Source: Tigriopus japonicus
Taxonomy: Eukaryota; Arthropoda; Copepoda; Harpacticoida; Harpacticidae
Length of the DNA stretch: 64,000 nucleotides
Direction: 5' to 3'
Assembly (NCBI GenBank): GCA_010645155.1
Contig: CM021318.1
Location: 10,901,331 to 10,965,330, forward strand
Shown here: piece after piece, positions 1 to 10,692 of the stretch
How the letters are laid out: each line of letters opens with the position of its first letter
Position numbering within the stretch: the stretch's first letter is position 1
The notes under the pieces: model-generated
Databases searched by the model: none
What the model was told of the DNA's origin: nothing
Seen by the model: only the letters and a program-made list of their open reading frames with translations
Translations under genes and position numbers: made by a program

Positions 1-3000
1 CACGTTGACGTTGCTCCAATTTCTATAGCGTTGGTTTTGACTAACAGTGGAACAGGGAGAAAGGAAGAGATAGGCCTGGATGTGCCGTTCCTCTAAGGCT
101 GTTCCTAAGAGAACGTTCCATTGAACCCCAGCAACCAGGCCTCATGCCTAGACACACGCTCAGCTGATAAACGGAGGTTCACCTTTGTACTCCTTTTTTC
201 ATGGCAATCATTTTTATGGGACATTTCTATTTCTTAAAGTTAATTTAGGATTGGTTGAGCGTGACAATGTGGTTGAGAAGTAAAACAAATCAAACAATAA
301 AAATAGACCACAATTATCTTTATTGATGTATGTTTAATCAGTTATTTGATCGAGGTTAAAACTGGACCACAATGTTGAGTGAGAGTTGCTAATCATAGCT
401 GAAGGAACGTATCTTTGACAACTTTAAAATTACTTTTCCAATACTATTTTTTTCTTGCAGTCCTCCAAAAGCTATTTTATCATTTTTTTAAAATCTGAGT
501 TAAATTGACTCCTTCCTCTCTTATCTTTACCTGATGCCTTGATTCACTTCGGAGAATACGGTGGAGTTTTGCTTTTTTAGAAGCTGGGGACTGGAATCGG
601 GCGAGGACGAGCCCGAGCACTGCTCGACCTCGATCCCGTGGTCCGGTTGATTGGTAATAATAGCCACCATGGCTATGACAAAGAGTTGTTTCTCTATTGA
701 AGAGAAGTGTCTTTTTTAGTTTCACTTAACGTGTTTCCTCCTTGCAGGGCTCAAACGATCTGTTCTCCGACCGACGGTCTCGAAAGCTTTTATAACTTTG
801 TCGGCGCTTCGTTTGCGCGCGCATATCCGTCCAATGATGGACGGATCCTTCTCTTCCACCCACGAACTACCTCCGATTCTCAGATCTTCCCCAGAAGAAC
901 TCGCCCAAACGCTTTATCAACTCTCAAAAGATCCACGTGGGGTTGGTTGAGGGTCATATCAAGCGGGAAAGAGCGAGAGGAGCTTCATGAACCGGGAGGG
1001 ATCAAGTCTCTGGTCCAGTCCAAGGGTTTCTCCACGCGTCAGGAGCGCATGGTGGTGAGACATTCCTGGAACTATCCAAGCCCTTCTACATCTGCACAAC
1101 TCACTGAGTGAGGGAAGACCCCTCGATCTCACTGCTCCTCGGTTTCTGATTGGCTCTCCAGGATTGGGAGCAGGATTATCGCGAGAAAGTTACTCCGAAA
1201 GTCCTTGGTTCGTTCGCTCCGTCCACGCTTTGGCTGGGAACTTGGAACAAGAAAAGATAGAAGCGGAGTTCCCGAATAAGCTACCCACATAAGAAGCGGA
1301 ATCCGGTTCAAGCTAGTAATTTTCGAGGTTACGCCACAAAAAGAATGAAGGAGCGAGAAAGAAGAAGAAAAGAGGAGCCCTTTTCTCGACGTCCCTTTGT
1401 TTCAAGTGCAAAGCAGACACAGCCAGATTGGTCAGGTCACATCTGATGAAAATAGGTTTTCTACAAACAATAGAAAACAACCCCCATGGGTTGTATAAAA
1501 CACTAAACATACGTGGCAAGATCAACGTCACAAAATGAAAGAAAAAATTGAAGAACGCACTTAAATTGTAACCTTCAGATTGTTCCAAAGAGAGCTATAC
1601 GCATTACTGTTCGTATGTTTGTCTAGTCGTCTGAGGCTAAGTATGCAAGGACATTGGTGGGCTGATTTGCAATGTGTTCCTAGTCATCTTAAACGACGAA
1701 ATGGACCGTAGCGCGGATAATCATTTTCTAGTTAAAAACAAGACATTCGTATGTTCTTGTTTGCGTACAAAACTGACCCTGATATTTTGGATTCCTTCCA
1801 CTGAGGCAAAAACAAAATTCCTATTGTTTTTACGAAGAACTATCATATGAATAGAGTAATATGGTTCACGATATTTACTGTGCAATCTACAACGTAAGGG
1901 TCAATGACCTTGACAAACAGGCAACAAAAACAAGTTGGGTCATCATTTTGGGACATTTTGCTGATGAAACAAAAATGAAATCACCAAGCAATTTACAACA
2001 GTCATGGAAAGCAGTTGCTATGAGAATCAAGCAACCCTCGAATCATCCATGTAAAGCTTTAAAGATGTTTGTGGTTCCATTGTACCAATGCCAATAATGC
2101 TTCGCTTGAACAAGGAGATTCTTTGGAGAAGGACCAATGTAAATATAACAAAAAGCTATTTAGATCCAATGCTAAGAAACACCTGTGACCGTGAGTTTGG
2201 AACTGGCTCACACACCATGACGCAGCCTCCCAAAGTACTTTCACCCGAAAGGAATGCATGATAAAGTTTCCACCGATCGATATGGCATCGCTAGAAAGTC
2301 TTGCTCACTCCCTCCTTCGTCGCCTGATGAGCTTTCCTTCGAACGTCTGAAGGCAGTTCCCCAGCTAACCAACCTTTCAAAGGTGGGACAAACACGCGAA
2401 AAGCGCATTGCGTAGGGAAACGTTTTGGGCAACTAAAACAACGTGATGGAGCCTTTTCACGTTCGTGAACCTACTCGTGAGCCCCATTGAATCTCGAGAG
2501 CACGACCTAGAAACGTTAGTCTGTACCAAGACAACGACTGATGCAGCCAAAGGTTTCTCACATCTCAGTTCTCCTCAAAGCTACGTATTTGCATCATTAA
2601 AGAGTATGTAGTGTATGGAGTACACATGTGAAAGGGAAAAACATACGAAATCATGCTTTGTGGCATGAAAGGCCTGGCCTTGGGAGAGTCTAGCTCGTAG
2701 ATTCCAAAAGGACCGATCAGATCAGGCTGGAGGCAATTTGAATGCATAATCCTAATAAGTTGGTCCTAATAAAAATGGGACTTGCATGAAACGAGACAGA
2801 ATTTGGCAGAATATGAGATGAAAAAGGAAGAAACAGGGTGAAAATTTCAAAACTTGAACATTTTAAGGCGAGGAAAAAAAGCGATTAATTGTAACGCATT
2901 TTTGATGAAATCAGAAATGTTTTTTTAATCAACAAAAATGCGGAAAATTTAAAAAAAAGTTCTTTTCATTGGAATTCAACAAACCAATTTCCTTTTGAAA

Positions 3001-4320
3001 GGTTCTAGTGCCGAAACAAGGTAATCTGAAAGTTATTTATAGTAACCTTTCCACGTGACCTTTTGGAACGCTGTCGCTTGAGTCAATATAAAGTGGTCTG
3101 ATTCAGAAGTCAGAGTTCTGAGTCAGAAAAAGAATGAACGAATTAACGTTCCACATGTAGTGTGATGAATCGAAAGGGCTCTTATCCGAAACCGAAGGAT
3201 TACCAAGTCATGAACATACTAAATTCACTATAAATTCTGAATTTTCAACAGAGTGTAGGAAGACAGAGCTTTTTTCATATTCTAAAATGATCCTTTTTAT
3301 TACACCAACGAAACTTCAATTTTCCCAATCAGGTAAAAATACACAGGAAGCTTAGAAGTTCAGCTTTTTATAGTCTTAGAATCCGGGTCTCTAAAAATTT
3401 ACCTTGATGTTTTAGGACCTTTAAGGCACAATTTCTACAATTCGTAATCTTTATGCTATGAAATAATCTTCAGGAGACTTGATGGAAATCTGCTTTCGGT
3501 TTGGGTAGGCATAACCGAGACCGAAATTTCGACCGAAAGCGTTTTCGGTCCATCACTAGACTCAAAAAAGTTAAATATTATAGCTTTCCAGGCCTCTTTA
3601 CACTGTTTTATTCTCGTATCCTTTTCTTTCCGAAATTCTCGCCTAGAGGGCTCTTTTGGTCCGTAACTATCCAAACGAATATCGACTATGTGCAAATCAG
3701 GTATGGAAGCAATTTCATCATCAATCATTTTCACAAGATGTCTAATTAGGGCTGCCAATTAACACTCCCTTACCAATATTTCCTGAGGACAAAGCTTTTT
3801 TCCCTTAAGAGAAACACAAATGACACCCTTGCTTTATTCGGCTCTTGATCAAGGGTGCTGTATGGGAGGGATGGCAAAGTAACCTCGTGTGGGGAAATTG
3901 AAATATCGATTTTAACATCAGAACAACAAATATGCTAAAAATAGCTTCATTTGGAAAAATGCGTAATCGCTTTCTTTAAATATTCTCAGTGGATCGTTCG
4001 AGAATTCTCTAGACCAATCCGACGATGACGAAATGGACAATTTATTCATGAGCATTAATATTTAACGTAGTAGATGACCTAGTTTCGACCATTTTCCTTC
4101 ATAGTGCTTCAGACTATGGAACTCTATGTTCGAGGGTATCTTTCGATGAATGTAGCTGAAATCGTTGAAACATACATGAAAGTTGATTTTATCATATTAT
4201 GGACCCTGCCAAACACGTACATCACTTAGTTTCAATTTTTAATTCATTAATAAAGTGACTATTTATATGGGGTTCTATTTGTGACGTGTGTTATCGATTA
4301 AAAGGTACTTGTTTTTTTCC
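1..4320. other. Gene-poor stretch, no supportable gene
   Basis: Short open frames here (for example 707-1111 on the plus strand and 480-725 and 3456-3758 on the minus strand) show no recognisable domain, no convincing exon boundaries and no codon pattern like the real genes of the window. Bases 3485-3560 contain inverted copies of a CTTTCGGTT-like motif between TGATGGA and TCCATCA, which could be a remnant of a DNA transposon, but no target duplication could be matched. The rest is AT-rich unique-looking sequence. A small or non-coding gene could be missed. Confidence 0.5.
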
Positions 4321-4324
4321 TTTT

Positions 4325-4523
4325 TCTTTCGGGTTTAGTTTTATTATCGCTTCAAGGAATGGGATCCCCTGTTAGTAAAATTGTCACTGAAGTAATGAAT
4401 GAGTTTGATCTCAAAATGAAATTTGATCTTCTAACGAGTTCCTGTTGACAGATCTAGAAAACCCTTCAACAGTGGGTTGATCAGGAACAGCATTTATGAA
4501 TTTTGTCTACCCTAGAGCTTTAG
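4325..4523 (-). mobile_element. LINE 3' end (non-LTR retrotransposon fragment)
   Basis: Read on the minus strand, bases about 4515 to 4420 encode a peptide containing PDQPTVEG and RNSLEDQISF, followed by a stop. It aligns residue for residue with the end of the LINE copy at 50941-51366 (PDQPTIQG, SNSLVDQISY). After the stop comes the same 3' tail, CAGGG-ATCCCATTCCTTG-AGCG, at about 4340-4375, then an A-rich end. This is the C-terminal tip of ORF2 plus 3'UTR of a Jockey/CR1-type LINE, truncated on its 5' side. The reading frame has a one-base slip near 4507. It ends next to the CAGGGTGGCC repeat that starts at 4531. Confidence 0.8.
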
Positions 4524-4530
4524 TCTAACC

Positions 4531-6088
4531 CAGGGTGGCCAGGTCTCGGACGGCTCGTATCACCAGATTTGCCACCGAAATGCGCCAGAATTCGCCACAT
4601 CATTTGAAAAATCGCCAGATTTTCGCCAAATTTCTTTTTACTAACAACCTTATGTACATAAATAGTCAATCATGCTTAAGTAACCTTCAAGGAATACCTC
4701 AAATGGTCAATTCTTCAGTTTTGTTTTTCAACTTTCATTTCAACTTTTATCTTTTGATACACATTTCATGAAAAAAGTTCTCGAAGAAAAACTGAATGCC
4801 ACCATATTGACTTTCCTTCATGAATTTTTATTTGTAGCACTTAGAACGCGTTTTAGTTTGTAATTTGTGAACAAAATTGAAATTTTTTTTATGCTAAATA
4901 ACAAAATCTTTCGGACTCTCTTTTGAAATGCTTTGAAATTTATAACTCTATAAAAGCAATGTTTATGGTATTTCGTTAACGAAATATGACCAATTGCCAT
5001 TAAAAAATCCCAAAATGTAACGTGATCACTCAAATTGTAAAAAAAAAACATTTTTATACCAATGACATTGTTCATGCCCTGTATTATGACCATATAATAT
5101 TAGATTGAGTAGTAAACCATAAAGAGGGCGTAACCAAAACCATACAGGGGCGATCACAAAATAATAGGATGCATAGTTTATTTAGGATTTCAATTGGCTC
5201 TACCATTAGGAATTTTTCAAAATCATTTACACTTGCGTTTGCCGAAGCTTTTTACTTCATAACAGTCTCTTTTTCCCAAACTTTATTGTTTAAAAATCTA
5301 GTCTGCATTTTTTACCGATTTTTATTGGTACACAGAATGTCTTTCTATGTAAATATTTAAAAAATAAAACCCAAGTGGGGAAAATTCATGTCTCATAAAA
5401 GCATTCCTCTGTAACGGAGTTAGAATTAGCTGCCCCATAGAGTCCCTAAAAGTCGTCTAGATGAGACTTAAAAATTTATATTGGGTCGTCAAATGGATAG
5501 ATTCGTCGCAAAGAGGGAGGAAGTTAGTTTTACAACAAAAGAGCGAAACAAAAAGATTCCTCGTTCTTGGTAACTGCACAATCAAATCAAGAAACAATAC
5601 TTTGGTCAAAGCTCTCCCCATTTAGTGATTGTCATCTAAAATATTTAATCCTTGGTTTTCAGTCAGAATGAAAGTCAAAATCATAAAGAGAAGATCAAAA
5701 TTTGCCTGAGTTATCGCTAAAAAATGGGCGATTTAGCCAAATTTCCCAGATTTCGCCTAATTTTTCGCCAAATTTGCTCATTACGCCAAATTTATCGCCA
5801 GAAATACTAAAATCGCCAAATTTATCGCCAGAAATACTAAAATCGCCAAATTTATCGCCAGAAATACTAAAATCGCCAAATTTATCACCAGTGAGATCAA
5901 AATCGCCAGATTTATCGCCAGTGAGATCAAAATCGCCAGATTTATCGCCAGTGAGATCAAAATCGCCAGATTTATCGCCAGATCAGCTGATTTCGCCAGA
6001 TTAATTTTTCTATCGCCAGACACGTTTCAAAATCGCCAGATTCGTGAAATCTGGCGATAGAAATCGCCATTTGGCAACCCTGGTAACC
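4531..6088. repeat. CAGGGT(T/G)GCCA-ended repeat, possible hAT-like element
   Basis: The left end reads CAGGGTGGCCA (from 4531) and the right end, read inward on the minus strand, CAGGGTTGCCA (ending at 6081-6082): 10 of 11 bases match in inverted orientation. Both subterminal regions are full of CGCCAGA/CGCCAAA motifs. CAGGGTTGCCA-type ends are typical of hAT DNA transposons, which duplicate 8 bp on insertion. The flanks (GTCTAACC on the left, GTAACCTC on the right) are not an exact duplication, so membership and exact limits are unproven. There is no transposase frame inside. Bases 4660-5690 are AT-rich. A 30-bp minisatellite lies near the right end. Confidence 0.45.
5783..6000. repeat. 30-bp tandem repeat (minisatellite)
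   Basis: About seven head-to-tail units of exactly 30 bp run from 5783 to 6000. Each has the core AATCGCCAAATTTATCGCCA. There are two unit subtypes: the first units continue GAAATACTAA and the later ones GTGAGATCAA with CGCCAGA in place of CGCCAAA. The subtypes lie in blocks, as expected from unequal exchange or slippage. A further degenerate ATCGCCAGA series continues to 6060 and ends in a hairpin around 6035-6055. Because 30 is divisible by 3, long open frames appear on both strands (ten-residue peptide repeats). They are not evidence for a protein. Confidence 0.9.
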
Positions 6089-6089
6089 T

Positions 6090-7220
6090 CTTGTTTAAGA
6101 AAGCATTAACATGCCAGGGAAATTTGATTAGTTTTATTTCTTAATTTGATTAAATTTGATTGGTCGTTTGAATAATCTCGAAATCTATTGAGGATTTGTA
6201 TTAATACAAAAAAATATATATTAACCTCAGCACATAACCAGAGCCTAACCATGGCAAAATTTGATGTAATTTGAAATTCATAAATAATGGTTGTTTTACT
6301 AGTTTATTTCCTGGTAAATAGCTATTGACAATACTTTACTTCAAATCATAACAAAGGATTTTTTTTAATTATCTAATAATGAGGTTTTGTAAACTATGTT
6401 CGCTTCAGGCCAATTTTATTACTTAAATTGACTTTCCCCTTGTCAGGCATCAAATCTCCTTAAAACAATGACATGTGGTTACATTGCATGCATTTGTTAG
6501 AAAACGTATCCGCTCAGAGAATTTGATTCCCCATTGATGATTCCATTATTGATCTTTGTATGACGTGCCCTACAAAAATCTCTCAGGTTAGAAACTTGAT
6601 ACGAGCTTTATTTCCAAGTTACCAGGGATTTAATGTTATTTTAATAGTGTGTATAATCCGATTTCCAGAAAATGACAGGGCAACGTTTGCTTAAGTTGAA
6701 TCTCTTACGTTGTAGCCGGATGTGAACAAAGGCCTCGGACATCCTCATATAATCGGGACTGAACCAGTAATGAAACACGGCCCAAACAACACTTTGGGTG
6801 CCTTCTCAATGAACCATTTCCAATCAACGAAAACGTCCATGCTTGCCAAATGCGAGTCATCTTGCCAAAGCTGTTTTCAAAGTCTCACTATGATCAACAA
6901 AACGATGTTCAACGATCCAACATGTCTCAACTGTCTGATCACAAGACAAGCCTGTGTTTGCGTATGAGGTACCTTTGAAACTGAGATTTCTCATGTGGAC
7001 ATGGATAAGTTTGTATGTATGTGTGGGATTGGGCCAAAAGCAGCCGAAAATACATGTTCAAGCATCAGGGGCTTTTGGCACGCAATGCTCAGATATGAAA
7101 ACACCAAACCTAACATTATGGACAAATTCCATATAGCTATTCGGTCTTGAAATCGGAGAGGCTTCGAATATTTTTATCAAAGGCAAAACTTGGATTGAAT
7201 TGATGCTGGTCTTGGCCAGT
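6090..7220. other. Intergenic, AT-rich, no gene seen
   Basis: No exon-like open frame, domain or RNA gene was recognised. The two short open frames at 6722-6967 and 6954-7136 have no family resemblance and no splice-site context that supports them. Confidence 0.5.
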
Positions 7221-7225
7221 AATGT

Positions 7226-7330
7226 TTAAGTTTTATCTGAACCTGTATGATTTCAAGAGCATTCATGGGATCTATCTTAAACTACAAATGATTGATCGAT
7301 TAATCCGTTTATCTACGGAAGCCTTACTCA
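7226..7330 (+). mobile_element. Short LINE ORF2 fragment
   Basis: Bases about 7230-7285 encode YLNLYDFKSIHGIYLK, which matches YLILYVFKSIHGLYPN of the LINE copy at 50941-51366. Nucleotide similarity is also clear in TTTCAAGAGCATTCATGGG. The match fades after about 60 bases, so this is an eroded piece of the same non-LTR retrotransposon family. No intact frame remains. Confidence 0.65.
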
Positions 7331-7651
7331 CGGCTAGCTAGCACTGTGCATGCACTTGCAAGGAGAGAAAACTTTGCATTATTCAAGAAATTGTGGAAAA
7401 TATGTTGCATTGGCTTGTTCCAGCAATACATTAATGGTTTGGCTACATCAACAGGACATTATGTTACAAGTTTGGCACATTTGCTTGAGTTATACTGAAT
7501 TTTGTCTCTTTCCAAGTACATGCACGGTGCGAGCTAGCCGAGAGACTTAACGATCTCGTTCTATGAAACATATGCCTAAACAATTGGAAGCTAATTTTTT
7601 TTAAATCATAGGTATTTTCATAGAAAATTTTGGGCCCATCAATAGGTTGAT

Positions 7652-7830
7652 ATTTTTTTTTGGTTGCGGATTTTCTACTACCGCTACAAGGAATGCGATT
7701 CCCTGAAAACAAGGATTTCTCCCGACAGCTTCAATCCGATCCCAAACGGGATTCGAACCTACACCGTCTGGGGAAGCACTTACACTCGGCTCTTATAAGC
7801 ACGCATTAGTACGCGAGGCCACTCTGGCTT
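7652..7830 (-). mobile_element. tRNA-derived SINE with LINE-type 3' tail
   Basis: On the minus strand the unit starts near 7830 with a tRNA-like head. It contains an A-box-like TGGCCTCGCGTACTAATG (about 7805-7823) and a perfect B box, GGTTCGAATCC (7749-7759), followed by CGTTTGGGAT pairing back toward the head. A short unrelated body follows, then a tail with AGGGAATCGCATTCCTTGTA (about 7685-7704) and an A-run at 7653-7661. The tail matches the 3'UTR of the LINE copies in this window. The tRNA head, body and LINE tail order is the classic SINE plan, which lets LINE reverse transcriptase copy the SINE RNA. The tRNA fold looks too imperfect for a working tRNA gene. Confidence 0.7.
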
Positions 7831-7839
7831 CCTTATTAA

Positions 7840-10690
7840 TATAATGAGGCAGATAAAGGAAAAAAATCGGACCCAGAGAGGGAGTCTGATTCTTGGGAAC
7901 ATGAAACAACCGATAGTGCCAAACTTAGGATATTGACATCCCAAATCTTTCTTTTAATTAAAAAAAAACAATTCAATTGTTTTGGAGCCTTGCTAAGAAT
8001 TCCAAACCATATACAAACATATTTTCACAACTTTGCCCCTTTTTGGCTTTTAAAAAATCCTTCAGGCCCCCCTTGGAGGATGCCAGTTTAAGAACCGCTG
8101 CTTTAATAGGACAATTTACAGCTTTGAAGTAACAAGAAAACAAATGAAGGAAACAATTTCCTGAAGAGAGTTCGAGCAAACGCTGTGGCTTCATTTTGGT
8201 TTGGGGATTTGGGTTTACTAACATATTTTTAACCACCCTAGAAATGTTATTCTCATCAGACATGATTTTTTCCTCACTCATTGCAAAACGTTTATTTCAC
8301 ATCCACTCCACCAACGAGCCCCTTTGAGATAGAATCAGTGTCAGAAGGTCTTTTTTCAGACTCTTTAGGGTTCCCTGACACTCTCTGACTTCAGACTCAA
8401 GTCGTTTCGAAAGGACTGAAACGAAAATTATACTATCCACACGTGGCCAACAAAATTGATACTAAACGCGAAACTTCTTCAATATGTCGACCACTTCCAT
8501 GTCCAGGCCAATAATGCCTTTCAAGCACAGTGGGGGAGGAGAATCTCACCCTATGTATCTCATTTAGAACCGGAGTTCATCTGGGCATTTTCCACGTGCG
8601 TGCATCCTTTGACTGAGGTCCGTCCACCCGAGTCAGTTGTGAGACGTTTCAAAATGACTGCATTGCGTAATTGTCTTGAAACAAATGATGGCCGAGCCCA
8701 TGTCTTGGCGACGAAGAATCATTTCATTAACCGATGCTAACCTTAGACCACAAGTGAGCGGCTTAGTCCGTATTGAAACACCTGCTTGGACTCCGATTCC
8801 GAGATAGTAGCCTGTAGAAATGTGCGGTCAATGTGTCCAATGTGCAATAGTTGGTCGGTCCATTTCAATTGTCTCCCCTAATATTGACTTTGTCGTTGTA
8901 TAGTCCCGTAATGAAGCGATGACCCGTTCAAGGGATGAAAAGTGGTCCAGGAATGGTTGACTCGAAAGACAAAAAGCGTCATGCCTAAAAGGCTTGACAC
9001 CGATGAAATTAGGATGATTTGGTCCTCGAATGGGAAATATCGAACATTTGCCATCCGGGTTTAGGAATAGATTTTGAGCCATTTGGCAATGATTGAGAAA
9101 CTCTTGAGGACTAGACAGAGGGAATAACCCAGACACAAAAGAAGACATCAAAAACTTGTTCTACAGGATGTCCAAACCAAAATACCATCTACCACCCTTG
9201 TCGAGCGATAATATGGTCCAATTCTTTTGTTGGTAGCTCAATACTGATTGGAGCAAATGCTGGGCTCATTGTCTCTTTCGAACGAGCTCAATCTAAATTA
9301 GGGTTTCTCTTAGGAACCTCGAGCCTTGGCCACTTAATCTAGAATCTTCAAACATAACGCTATCAAATTTGCGATCATTCATCATGAGTTGAAAGGCTTA
9401 CTTGTGTGGAATGTTTTTTGCCCAGTCCTTTCAGCCCTCTAGTAGACCGTTGCTTTTTTATTTTGCTTGGTCATCTCTGTAGTAGTTCAGGCACATCCAC
9501 ACCCCGCAAACTGTACTTGCTCAATGTTTTTGTCATGGCTCATGCCATTGCCATGGATTGATAGGGGACCATTGTATTTGGCTTTTAATTGGCACGGAAA
9601 CAGTGGACATGTTTTGCCATTTGAGAGACGGCCTAGGTATCTCTCCCATAGAGGCCACTGGCTGGATCTAATCTCTTGTACCAACAATATGTTTGGCCCG
9701 ATGCCATTGTTCCTTGAAATGTAGACCTTTTGAAAAATGGAGATGCAATTTATAGTTATGGCATTCTTTTTATTTCAAATTCAAAACACTGGGAGACCGA
9801 GGAAACGCTGCATACATACGTACAGCACAACATGACACAGCATAAATCGTTTTCCTCTTGATAGCAGATAAGACACAAATACTCGTTTAAAGCACATTTT
9901 CTTTTGAATCGCAATATTAGTAGGAGTAATTTTGTAGCCGTAAGGACCAACTGGCAGTAAAAATAAGAGCTCCTTGCTTATGAGTTGCAAAGGTATTTCG
10001 GTTGAACATTATCCTCGTTCCCAGATCTCATTTTCTTCTTCAGACTCTAATATCACCTTGACCTCCGAAGAAACAAATTGCCAACATGGGGAGGAAGTAT
10101 GAAACAAGCAAAGCTGGTACTACAACTAGGTGGTTTTGGGTGCCACAACTAGGGCGGTAAAGAAATGAGTTCGATTTGAGGGCCGTTTCTTGCTCAAAGT
10201 GAGACTCGATTCAAGGCAACGTAACCACCAAAGGGTAGTAGGTTTCGCACAAAAAGACATGGTTGTACACTCCTACTACATGCTCATTGAAATGCATATT
10301 CCTGCGGAGGAAATCTCCGCAGTGGAGGCAATAGATTCGCACAGTTCAAATTGAGTTGGTCCGTGATATACTATATCATCAAGCATGCATGCATAAACTG
10401 CCAGCCAAAAGCGGCAGGAATGTAAGGATTTCTGAAAGAGCAAAACGACCACGACATTGACGATCTGATCTCAGTTTCGTCTTCAGAATGAAAAGACCAA
10501 TTCACAAGATCGACAATTCACGGCAACGTGAGAACACGGTTTGGTCCAGTCACACAAGGGTCACGCCAAAATTGATCGGTGTTGGCGATGATGCACTAAT
10601 TATTGTCTGTGTTTGGGAGCGTGAGAGATAAACTCAAGGCACTATGCGATTTACTGTCCAGATCAAGGTCAGTTTGAAAAGATTTCTAGT
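7840..10690. other. Intergenic, no supportable gene
   Basis: Several 60-107 codon open frames exist (for example 8456-8740 on the plus strand and 8828-9151 on the minus strand), but none shows a recognisable domain or credible splice sites. The minus-strand poly(A) signal of the gene at 10693-14700 would lie here. A TTTATT (AATAAA on the minus strand) occurs near 9768, but several alternatives exist, so it is not assigned. Confidence 0.5.
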
Positions 10691-10692
10691 TA

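Noticed and set aside
3456..3758. Open frames of 100 and 82 codons on opposite strands
   Set aside because: No domain, signal peptide or splice support. The region contains TTTCGG inverted repeats that suggest a transposon remnant.
5702..6023. Overlapping open frames on both strands with ten-residue peptide repeats
   Set aside because: They follow from a 30-bp tandem repeat whose length is divisible by three. There is no start context, splice site or domain.
4523..6096. Exact target-site duplication for the CAGGGT-ended repeat
   Set aside because: The 8-bp flanks GTCTAACC and GTAACCTC do not match. A shared TAACC is offset and too short to claim.
7735..7830. Functional tRNA gene
   Set aside because: The B box is perfect, but the acceptor and anticodon stems do not pair convincingly, and the unit continues into a LINE-type tail and A-run. 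It is better explained as a SINE.
8828..9151. 107-codon minus-strand frame considered as a retroelement fragment
   Set aside because: No protease, reverse transcriptase, integrase or gag motif could be identified.
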